Of a DNA stretch of 30,330 bases, positions 1 to 6,123 are shown piece after piece (the first letter of the stretch is position 1; the number at the start of each line of letters is the position of its first letter). Source of the DNA: Marvinbryantia sp964455335 (GTDB lineage Bacteria; Bacillota; Clostridia; Lachnospirales; Lachnospiraceae); the NCBI GenBank assembly GCA_964455335.1, contig CAYVVW010000005.1, forward strand, positions 1 through 30,330, in the 5' to 3' direction. The notes under the pieces are model-generated. The model was given only the letters and a program-made list of their open reading frames with translations. It made no database searches and was not told the origin of the DNA. The translations under genes were made by a program, and so were the position numbers.

Positions 1-158
1 AGCAGCGCAAACAGAAATTCTCCACCAGGGAATACAACCGCTGCAGGATCTGCGGCCGCCCGCATGCCTATTTGAGAAAGTATGGCGTATGCAGGATCTG
101 CTTCCGCGAGCTGGCATACAAAGGACAAATACCCGGCGTCAAAAAAGCGAGTTGGTAA
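1..158 (+). CDS. rpsN: 30S ribosomal protein S14 type Z (5'-truncated)
   Basis: This is the C-terminal 51 residues of S14, a protein of the small-subunit head that binds 16S rRNA. The window edge removes about 10 N-terminal residues; the first complete codon starts at base 3. Two CRIC motifs (residues 14-17 and 30-33 of the visible part) form the zinc ribbon that defines the zinc-binding 61-residue form (type Z). The C-terminal segment GQIPGVKKASW is characteristic of the family. It precedes rpsH as in the standard spc operon. The zinc form is common in Firmicutes. Identification is essentially certain. Confidence 0.97.
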   Translation, partial: QRKQKFSTREYNRCRICGRPHAYLRKYGVCRICFRELAYKGQIPGVKKASW

Positions 159-189
159 AAAGGCCGGCGCACGGCGATTTTCATACATG

Positions 190-210
190 GCGCCGCAGCG
201 TGCGCGGCGC
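190..210 (+). other. GC-rich hairpin in the rpsN-rpsH gap
   Basis: GCGCCGC (190-196) pairs perfectly with GCGGCGC (204-210) around a 7-nt loop. No T run follows, so it does not look like a terminator. It lies 13 nt upstream of the rpsH ribosome binding site and could affect processing or translation of the polycistronic mRNA. Any function is inferred only. Confidence 0.4.
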
Positions 211-238
211 GTGAGAGTTTATAAAGGAGGACAATCAG

Positions 239-640
239 ATGACAATGAGCGATCCGATTGCAGATATGCTGACAAGGATTCGTAACGCGAATACCGCGAA
301 GCATGATACCGTAGACGTACCGTCCTCAAAGATGAAGCTCGCGATCGCGGGCATCCTCTTGGACGAGGGGTATATCCGGAAATACGACGTGGTGGAGGAA
401 GGCGGTTTCCCCGTGATCCGCATCAGCTTGAAATATGGCGTGGACAAAAACGAGAAGATCCTCACCGGCCTGAAGCGCATCTCAAAGCCGGGATTGCGCG
501 TTTACGCGGGCAAAGATGAGGTTCCCAGGGTGCTCGGCGGCCTCGGCGTGGCGATCCTCTCCACAAACAAGGGCGTGATCACGGACAGGCAGGCGCGCAA
601 GGAGCAAGTCGGCGGCGAAGTGCTGGCATTTGTCTGGTAA
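239..640 (+). CDS. rpsH: 30S ribosomal protein S8
   Basis: S8 is a primary 16S rRNA binding protein of the central domain and, in several bacteria, a translational regulator of the spc operon. The 133-residue product has the usual length. It opens with MSDPIADMLTRIRNA (after an extra MT) and ends with the conserved GGEVLAFVW signature. ATG 239 is preceded at 8 nt by AAAGGAGG; an in-frame ATG at 245 would give the more canonical MSDPIAD start but sits farther from the Shine-Dalgarno. It lies between rpsN and rplF as expected. Confidence 0.97.
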   Translation: MTMSDPIADMLTRIRNANTAKHDTVDVPSSKMKLAIAGILLDEGYIRKYDVVEEGGFPVIRISLKYGVDKNEKILTGLKRISKPGLRVYAGKDEVPRVLGGLGVAILSTNKGVITDRQARKEQVGGEVLAFVW

Positions 641-662
641 GGCGGCAGACTCACTGAAAACG

Positions 663-680
663 AAGCGAAAAAATTCGCTT
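663..680 (+). other. Small hairpin in the rpsH-rplF gap
   Basis: AAGCGAA (663-669) pairs with TTCGCTT (674-680) around an AAAA loop in the 69-bp gap before rplF. It is followed by TGAGAATC, not a U tract, so it is more likely an mRNA processing or stability element than a terminator. Function is inferred. Confidence 0.4.
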
Positions 681-709
681 TGAGAATCTAAGTAAGGAGG
701 ACATAGGAT

Positions 710-1249
710 ATGTCACGAATCGGAAGAATGCCGGTGGCGATCCCGGCCGGCGTGACGGTTACGATCGGCGAGGGCAACCACATCACGGTAAAAGGCAGCA
801 AGGGAACTTTGGAGAGAACGCTCCCGCAGGAGATGCAAATCGAGGTGGAGGGCGCCCAGGTGAAGGTTTCCCGGCCAAACGACTTAAAGAAAATGAAATC
901 CCTGCACGGCCTTACACGCACGTTGATTTACAACATGGTCGTGGGCGTGAGCGAGGGTTACCAAAAAGTGCTCGAGGTCAACGGTGTCGGCTACCGCGCG
1001 GCAAAGCAGGGCAAAAAGCTGACCCTCTCTTTGGGGTACTCCCACCCCGTGGAGATGGAGGATCCCGAGGGGATCGAGACGACTGTGGAGGGCAACAAGA
1101 TCACCGTAAAGGGCATCGACAAGGAGAAAGTCGGGCAGTTTGCGGCCAATATCCGCGAGAAGAGGCCACCGGAGCCATACAAGGGCAAGGGCATCAAGTA
1201 TGACACCGAAGTGATCCGGCGCAAAGTCGGCAAGACCGGCAAGAAATAA
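710..1249 (+). CDS. rplF: 50S ribosomal protein L6
   Basis: L6 binds domain VI of 23S rRNA near the GTPase-associated centre. The product has 179 residues, the normal length, and starts MSRIGRMPVAIPAGV. Two repeated L6 folds are visible, and the C-terminal signature RPPEPYKGKGIKY followed by VRRK-like VIRRKVGKTGKK is diagnostic. ATG 710 follows AAGGAGG at 8 nt. The gene sits in standard order between rpsH and rplR. Confidence 0.97.
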   Translation: MSRIGRMPVAIPAGVTVTIGEGNHITVKGSKGTLERTLPQEMQIEVEGAQVKVSRPNDLKKMKSLHGLTRTLIYNMVVGVSEGYQKVLEVNGVGYRAAKQGKKLTLSLGYSHPVEMEDPEGIETTVEGNKITVKGIDKEKVGQFAANIREKRPPEPYKGKGIKYDTEVIRRKVGKTGKK

Positions 1250-1266
1250 ATAAGGAGAGTGCGAAA

Positions 1267-1635
1267 ATGATTAGAAAACCATCGAGAACCAAAATTCGCG
1301 AAAAAAAGCATAAGAGGATTCGCAATCGTTTTGCAGGCACTGCCCAGAGGCCGCGTCTCGCCGTTTTCCGGAGCAACAACCATATGTATGCGCAGGTCAT
1401 TGACGACTCCGTTGGCAACACCCTCGTGTCCGCTTCCACCTTGCAAAAAGAGGTAAAGCAGGAACTGGAAAAGACCAACAACGTGGAGGCCGCGGCGTAC
1501 TTAGGCAAAGTCATTGCCCAAAGGGCGCTGGACAAAGGCATCAAGACGGTTGTCTTTGACAGGGGCGGGTTCCTCTATCACGGCAAGGTTCAGGCGTTGG
1601 CAGAGGCGGCAAGAGAAGCCGGCCTGGAATTTTAG
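1267..1635 (+). CDS. rplR: 50S ribosomal protein L18
   Basis: L18 binds 5S rRNA and helps attach it to the large subunit. The 122-residue product has a basic N-terminal tail (IRKPSRTKIREKKHKRIR), the core RPRLAVFRSNNHMYAQVIDD and the conserved end FDRGGFLYHGKVQALAEAAR with GLEF at the terminus. ATG 1267 follows AAGGAG. rpsE starts 10 bp after its stop, and the rpsE ribosome binding site begins within the stop region. Confidence 0.97.
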   Translation: MIRKPSRTKIREKKHKRIRNRFAGTAQRPRLAVFRSNNHMYAQVIDDSVGNTLVSASTLQKEVKQELEKTNNVEAAAYLGKVIAQRALDKGIKTVVFDRGGFLYHGKVQALAEAAREAGLEF

Positions 1636-1645
1636 GAGGTGGCAC

Positions 1646-2155
1646 ATGAGACGTGATATTATCGATGCAAGCCAGTTGGAGCTGAATGAGAAAGTGGTGG
1701 CGATCAAGCGCGTCACCAAGGTCGTCAAGGGCGGCAAAAACATGAAGTTTACCGCACTCGTGGTGGTCGGCGACGGCAAGGGCCACGTCGGCGCGGGATT
1801 GGGCAAGGCGAAGGAAATCCCGGAGGCCATCCGCAAGGGCAAAGAGGACGCCGCGAAAAAGCTGATCCGCGTGAACATGGACGACCACGCGAGCATCCCG
1901 CACGACTTTGAGGGCGTCTTTGGCGGTTCCCGCGTGGTGTTGAAACGCGCCCCCGAGGGCACGGGCGTCATCGCGGGCGGTCCCGCGCGCAACGTGCTGG
2001 AGCTTGCGGGCATCCACAACATCCGAACCAAATCCTTGGGTTCCAGGAACAAGCAAAACGTCGTGCTGGCGACCCTGGAGGGGTTGAAACAGCTCAAATC
2101 CCCGGAGGAAGTGGCAAGGCTGCGCGGAAAATCAGTGGACGAGATTCGCGCATAA
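1646..2155 (+). CDS. rpsE: 30S ribosomal protein S5
   Basis: S5 is a small-subunit protein at the mRNA entry channel that contributes to decoding accuracy. I chose ATG 1646 (169 residues) because TTAGGAGGT ends 5 nt upstream and the protein then begins at the family position MRRDIIDASQLELNEKVVAI. Longer in-frame readings run back into rplR. Conserved parts include the double-stranded RNA-binding segment around VVKGGKNMKFTALVVVGDG, GHVGAGLGKAKE, and the C-terminal GSRNKQNVVLATLEGL block. Length and order are standard. Confidence 0.97.
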   Translation: MRRDIIDASQLELNEKVVAIKRVTKVVKGGKNMKFTALVVVGDGKGHVGAGLGKAKEIPEAIRKGKEDAAKKLIRVNMDDHASIPHDFEGVFGGSRVVLKRAPEGTGVIAGGPARNVLELAGIHNIRTKSLGSRNKQNVVLATLEGLKQLKSPEEVARLRGKSVDEIRA

Positions 2156-2180
2156 GTTTGGGCGCGCAATAGGGAGGTGC

Positions 2181-2369
2181 ATGAAAATGGCAGACAAATT
2201 GAGAATCACACTGGTCAAATCGACCATTGGGGCAATCCCGAAACACCGCGCCACGGTGGCAGCGCTGGGGCTTCGCAAGCTGAACAAAACCGTTGAGCTG
2301 CCGAACAACGCCTGCACGCAGGGCATGGTCAGACAGGTGCGCCACTTGTTGAAAGTAGAAGAGATCTAA
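2181..2369 (+). CDS. rpmD: 50S ribosomal protein L30
   Basis: L30 is a small large-subunit protein; the product has 62 residues, typical of the bacterial form. The motif ITLVKSTIGAIPKHRATV with the following LGLRKLNKTVEL is characteristic. GGGAGGT is 4 nt before ATG 2181; the ATG at 2187 (MADKLRIT) is an equally plausible start with better spacing. It lies between rpsE and rplO as in most bacterial spc operons. Confidence 0.96.
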   Translation: MKMADKLRITLVKSTIGAIPKHRATVAALGLRKLNKTVELPNNACTQGMVRQVRHLLKVEEI

Positions 2370-2381
2370 AAAGGAGGTGCC

Positions 2382-2822
2382 ATGATGGATTTATCGAACT
2401 TAAAACCAGCAAAAGGCTCCAATCACAGCAGCTTTCGCAGAGGCCGCGGCCATGGGTCCGGAAACGGCAAGACTGCGGGCAAGGGCCACAAGGGGCAGAA
2501 AGCGCGTTCTGGGGCGCCAAGGCCGGGGTTTGAAGGCGGCCAGATGCCGCTCTACCGGCGCATCCCAAAGAAAGGGTTCAAGTGCCCAAGCCATAAGGAA
2601 TTTGAGACAATCAATGTCAGCGCGTTGGAGTGTTTCGACGACGGCACCGAGGTGACGATCGCGCTTTTGCTTTCAAACCGCGTGATCCGCAGCATCAAGG
2701 ACGGCGTCAAGATTTTGGGGGACGGGGAACTCACCAAACGCCTGACCGTGAAAGTAAACGCCTTTAGCGAGAGCGCAAGAGAAAAGATCGAGGCAGTGGG
2801 CGGAAAAGCAGAGGTGGTTTGA
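2382..2822 (+). CDS. rplO: 50S ribosomal protein L15
   Basis: L15 is a late-assembling large-subunit protein contacting 23S rRNA. The 146-residue product shows the family's glycine/basic N-terminal extension (RGRGHGSGNGKTAGKGHKG) and the signature GFEGGQMPLYRRIPKKGF. Two adjacent ATGs (2382 and 2385) share the AAAGGAGGT site; the second gives the usual MDLSNLKPAKGS start. Its stop codon lies 2 bp before the secY ATG, and the secY ribosome binding site is inside its last codons, which suggests translational coupling. Confidence 0.97.
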   Translation: MMDLSNLKPAKGSNHSSFRRGRGHGSGNGKTAGKGHKGQKARSGAPRPGFEGGQMPLYRRIPKKGFKCPSHKEFETINVSALECFDDGTEVTIALLLSNRVIRSIKDGVKILGDGELTKRLTVKVNAFSESAREKIEAVGGKAEVV

Positions 2823-2824
2823 CA

Positions 2825-4135
2825 ATGTTTGAATCACTGAGAAATATGCTTCGCACGAAAGATATCCGAAAAAGGCTGTTGTACACCTTCGGCATGCTGG
2901 TTCTGATCCGTTTTGGCTCCCAGCTTCCCGTCCCGGGGGTGAACCGCGAATATCTTTCGGAGTGGTTCGCCCAGCAGACAAGCGGCGCGTTCAACTTTTT
3001 CAACGCCTTTACGGGCGGATCCTTTGAGCAGATGTCCGTGTTTGCCTTGAGCATCACGCCCTACATCACTTCCTCCATCATCATCCAGCTTCTGACGATT
3101 GCCATCCCGCAATTGGAAGAGATGCAAAAGGACGGGGAGGAGGGGCGCAAAAAGCTGACCGCCATCACGCGTTATGTCACGGTGGCGCTCGCCTTGATCG
3201 AGGCCACGGCCATGACCGTGGCGTTTGGCAGGAGCAACCTGATTCCGGACATCAACATCCTAAAGGGCATCACGGTGGTGGCCGCCCTGACGGCCGGCAG
3301 CGCGTTTTTGATGTGGATCGGCGAGCGCATTACGGAGAAAGGCGTGGGGAATGGGATTTCCATTGTCCTTGTCATCAACATCCTGTCGCGCATCCCGTCG
3401 GACATCGCAACGTTGTATAACACGTTTATCAACGGAAAGACGCTTGCGCGCGGCCTGTTGGCGGGCGTGATCATCCTTGCGGTCATCGCGATCACGATCG
3501 TTTTGGTCATCATCCTCAACGACGCGGTTCGGCGCATTCCCGTGCAATACGCAAAAAAAGTGCAGGGGAGAAAGCAAGTGGGCGGGCAGTCTACCTTTAT
3601 TCCCTTAAAGGTCAACACGTCCGGCGTCATTCCGGTGATCTTTGCGTCCTCGCTCTTTAGTATGCCGAGCATGATCGTATCCGTGCTCGGGAAAGAGCCA
3701 AAAGGCGTGTGGGGCACCATCATCAACTGCCTCAACCAGAACAATTGGTTTTCTCCGGATCACCCGGAGTACTCCATCGGCATGATCGTCTACGTCGCGC
3801 TCATCATCGCCTTTGCCTATTTCTATACTTCCATCAGCTTCAACCCGATTGAAGTTGCGGACAACATGAAAAAGCAAGGCGGGTTTATCCCAGGCATCCG
3901 CCCGGGCAAGCCGACCACGGACTACCTGAGCCGCATTTTGAGCTACATCGTGCTGATCGGCGCGATTGGCCTTACCATCGTTGTGCTGATCCCCACGTTC
4001 TTTAACGGGGTGTTCCACGCCTATGTCTCGTTCGGCGGCACATCCATCATCATCATCGTGAGTGTCATCCTGGAGACCATCCAGCAGCTCGAGTCACAGA
4101 TGGTCGTGAGAAACTACAAGGGCTTTTTGAATTGA
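2825..4135 (+). CDS. secY: Protein translocase channel subunit SecY
   Basis: SecY forms the membrane pore of the SecYEG translocon for secretion and membrane insertion. The 436-residue protein starts MFESLRNMLRTKDIRKR and shows about ten hydrophobic segments, the LPVPGVN motif after the first, SITPYITSSIIIQLL near residue 80, the basic cytosolic loop QYAKKVQGRKQVGGQSTF and the FIPGIRPGKPT loop. I chose ATG 2825 because GAGGTGG lies 7 nt upstream; a TTG at 2819 would add two residues. The xylanase downstream is one likely client, since it has a Sec-type signal peptide. Confidence 0.97.
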   Translation: MFESLRNMLRTKDIRKRLLYTFGMLVLIRFGSQLPVPGVNREYLSEWFAQQTSGAFNFFNAFTGGSFEQMSVFALSITPYITSSIIIQLLTIAIPQLEEMQKDGEEGRKKLTAITRYVTVALALIEATAMTVAFGRSNLIPDINILKGITVVAALTAGSAFLMWIGERITEKGVGNGISIVLVINILSRIPSDIATLYNTFINGKTLARGLLAGVIILAVIAITIVLVIILNDAVRRIPVQYAKKVQGRKQVGGQSTFIPLKVNTSGVIPVIFASSLFSMPSMIVSVLGKEPKGVWGTIINCLNQNNWFSPDHPEYSIGMIVYVALIIAFAYFYTSISFNPIEVADNMKKQGGFIPGIRPGKPTTDYLSRILSYIVLIGAIGLTIVVLIPTFFNGVFHAYVSFGGTSIIIIVSVILETIQQLESQMVVRNYKGFLN

Positions 4136-4155
4136 GTCAACACAATTGCCAGACC

Positions 4156-4190
4156 CTCCCCCTCCGCAGGAGGGGGAGTTGTTCATTTTC
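4156..4190 (+). terminator. Hairpin attenuator or terminator candidate between secY and adk
   Basis: CTCCCCCTCC (4156-4165) and GGAGGGGGAG (4169-4178) form a perfect 10-bp stem with a 3-nt loop, followed by TTGTTCATTTT. The stem is very strong but the U tract is interrupted, so partial termination or an mRNA-processing role is more likely than full termination. It sits in the 76-bp secY-adk gap, the largest intergenic gap in the first 22 kb. Confidence 0.55.
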
Positions 4191-4211
4191 AGGCAAAAGG
4201 AGCGAGAGAAC

Positions 4212-4856
4212 ATGAAATTGATTCTGCTGGGCGCGCCCGGCGCGGGGAAGGGCACACAGGCGAGCGAGATTGCGCAAAAGTATGGCATCCCGCACATCTC
4301 CACGGGCGACATCTTGCGTAGGAACATCAAGGAGGAGACGCCTTTGGGCGTAAGAGCGAAGTCCTACATGGAACATGGGGGGCTGGTCCCAGACGAGCTG
4401 GTGACCGAGATGCTGCTTGCGCGCATCGGGGAGCCGGACTGCGCGAGGGGCTATGTCCTCGACGGGTTTCCCCGCACGATCCCGCAGGCCGAGAGCCTGG
4501 ACGCGGCGCTTTTGGAGCGGGGCGAGCGCGTGGACGCGGCGATCGACGTGGACGTGCCGGATGCCGTCATTGTCTCCAGAATGGGCGGCAGGAGGGCCTG
4601 CCCCGCCTGCGGCGCGACTTACCACGTGGCATTTCGCCCGCCGAACATCGCGGGCGTTTGTGACGCCTGCGGCCACGCACTGGCCGTCCGCGACGACGAC
4701 GCGCCCGAGACGGTGCAAAAACGGCTTGACATCTACCATGCGCAGACGCAGCCGCTCATCCAATACTACCGGGAACGCGGCATCCTGCAAACGGTGGACG
4801 GCACGAGACCCATGGACGAGGTGTCTGCGCGCATCGCCGGGCTTTTGGGGGAGTAG
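4212..4856 (+). CDS. adk: Adenylate kinase (zinc-LID form)
   Basis: Adenylate kinase interconverts AMP plus ATP and two ADP in the cytoplasm. The 214-residue product has the P-loop GAPGAGKGT (7-15), the AMP-site motif STGDILRRNI, DGFPRT in the middle, and a long LID. The LID carries four cysteines, C130-x2-C133 and C150-x2-C153, the structural zinc site typical of Gram-positive enzymes. ATG 4212 was chosen because the protein begins exactly at the family start MKLILLGAPG and an AAAAGGAG site lies 9-12 nt upstream. The upstream in-frame extension runs through the hairpin and is not protein-like. Confidence 0.97.
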   Translation: MKLILLGAPGAGKGTQASEIAQKYGIPHISTGDILRRNIKEETPLGVRAKSYMEHGGLVPDELVTEMLLARIGEPDCARGYVLDGFPRTIPQAESLDAALLERGERVDAAIDVDVPDAVIVSRMGGRRACPACGATYHVAFRPPNIAGVCDACGHALAVRDDDAPETVQKRLDIYHAQTQPLIQYYRERGILQTVDGTRPMDEVSARIAGLLGE

Positions 4857-4860
4857 GCTT

Positions 4861-5619
4861 ATGGCGGTGACGATCAAATCTCCAAAAGAAATCGACTTGA
4901 TGCGCGAGGCCGGGCGCAGGCTAGAGATTGTCCACGACAAGATGGGCGCGTTTATCAAGCCCGGCATTTCCACAAAAGACATCGACCGCTACGGGGACGA
5001 GCTCATCCGCGGGCTTGGGGGTATTCCGAGCTTTCTGCACTACGATGGGTACCCCGCGTCTATCTGCGTCTCCGTCAACGAGGAAGTCGTCCACGGCATC
5101 CCCTCGCGCAGCCGCATCTTAAAAGAGGGCGACATCGTGAGCCTGGATGCCGGCCTGAATTACAAGGGCTACCATGCGGACGCCGCCCGCACGCACCCCG
5201 TCGGGGAGATCAGCGCGGAGGCAAAGCAACTCATCCAGGTGACCAAGGAGTGCTTTTTCCGGGGCATCGCGCACGCCAGGGCGGGCGCGCACCTTTTTGA
5301 CATCTCGCGGGCGATCGGCACGTATGCCGAGAGCTTTGGCTATGGGGTGGTGCGCGACATGGTCGGCCATGGGATCGGGCGCACCCTGCACGAGGATCCG
5401 CAGGTGCCCAATTTTGTGGTGAAGCGCAGGGGCATGCGGCTGCACGCGGGGATGACCCTCGCCATCGAGCCGATGATCAACCTGGGCCGCTACGACATCG
5501 TTTGGCTGGACGACAACTGGACCGTGGTGACAGAGGACGGCTCCTTGTCCGCACACTATGAAAACACGATCTTGATCACAGACGGCGAGCCGGAAATCCT
5601 GACCCTGAGCCGTCAATAG
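4861..5619 (+). CDS. map: Methionine aminopeptidase type I
   Basis: This metalloenzyme removes the N-terminal methionine from nascent proteins. The product has 252 residues and follows adk by 4 bp. The five metal ligands are visible: D96 and D107 (SLDAG, YHADAAR), H170 (MVGHGIG), E203 (AIEPM) and E234 (HYENT); H78 (VVHGIP) and H177 match the substrate-binding histidines. It starts with the type I form MAVTIKSPKEIDLMREAG and has no N-terminal zinc-finger or SH3 extension. GGGGGAG within the end of adk serves as the ribosome binding site. Confidence 0.97.
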   Translation: MAVTIKSPKEIDLMREAGRRLEIVHDKMGAFIKPGISTKDIDRYGDELIRGLGGIPSFLHYDGYPASICVSVNEEVVHGIPSRSRILKEGDIVSLDAGLNYKGYHADAARTHPVGEISAEAKQLIQVTKECFFRGIAHARAGAHLFDISRAIGTYAESFGYGVVRDMVGHGIGRTLHEDPQVPNFVVKRRGMRLHAGMTLAIEPMINLGRYDIVWLDDNWTVVTEDGSLSAHYENTILITDGEPEILTLSRQ

Positions 5620-5638
5620 CGCGGATGGGGGTGGGAGC

Positions 5639-5914
5639 ATGAAACCGCTAAAGCCAGGGATGCCGGCATGGCCGACCGCAGGGCACGACAAGGGAAAACC
5701 GCACGTCATCGTAAGGGTGGAAGGGGAATATGCCTACCTGGCGGATGGGCGGCTTCGCCCCTTGGAAAAGCCGAAAAAAAAGAAGGCCAAACACCTGCGC
5801 GCCGAACGGCAAATCCTGCCGGGGCTTGAAAACTTGACAGAAGGAAGTGTGAAAAACGAGGATATCAGACGAGTAATCAGGAGGTTACGAAATGTCGAAA
5901 GCAGATGTAATTGA
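5639..5914 (+). CDS. KOW-domain RNA-binding protein (L14e/L6e-like)
   Basis: This 91-residue basic protein belongs to the small KOW-domain group found between map and infA in many Clostridia and often annotated as ribosomal L14e/L6e/L27e-like. The N-terminal KOW-like segment is visible as HDKGKPHVIVRVEGEYAYL, followed by ADGRLRPLEKPKKKKAKHL, a pattern seen in this group. Its last 23 bp overlap the start of infA, implying coupled translation. Its precise role is not established; ribosome or RNA association is inferred from the fold and location. GGGGGTGGGAG precedes ATG 5639. Confidence 0.85.
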   Translation: MKPLKPGMPAWPTAGHDKGKPHVIVRVEGEYAYLADGRLRPLEKPKKKKAKHLRAERQILPGLENLTEGSVKNEDIRRVIRRLRNVESRCN

Positions 5915-6110
5915 AGTGGAAGGAACCGTATTGGAAAAATTGCCCAATGCCATGTTCAAAGTGCAGCTGGAGAACAAACACGTCGTCCTGGCGCACATCA
6001 GCGGGAAACTGCGCATGAACTTCATCCGCATCCTTCCAGGGGATCGGGTGACGATCGAGCTGTCTCCCTATGACCTGACAAAAGGGCGCATCATTTGGAG
6101 AGACAAATAA
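5892..6110 (+). CDS. infA: Translation initiation factor IF-1
   Basis: IF-1 binds the A site of the 30S subunit during initiation. The 72-residue product is the standard length and is a single S1/OB fold: MSKADVIEVEGTVLEKLPN, then MFKVQLENKHVVLAHISGK and RILPGDRVTIELSPYDL, ending GRIIWRDK. It overlaps the upstream KOW gene and is followed 13 bp later by valS rather than by rpmJ, which is unusual. Confidence 0.98.
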   Translation: MSKADVIEVEGTVLEKLPNAMFKVQLENKHVVLAHISGKLRMNFIRILPGDRVTIELSPYDLTKGRIIWRDK

Positions 6111-6123
6111 CGAGGGAGACTTT

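Noticed and set aside
6111..6123. T-box leader upstream of valS
   Set aside because: Only 13 bp separate infA and valS, far too short for a T-box and terminator.
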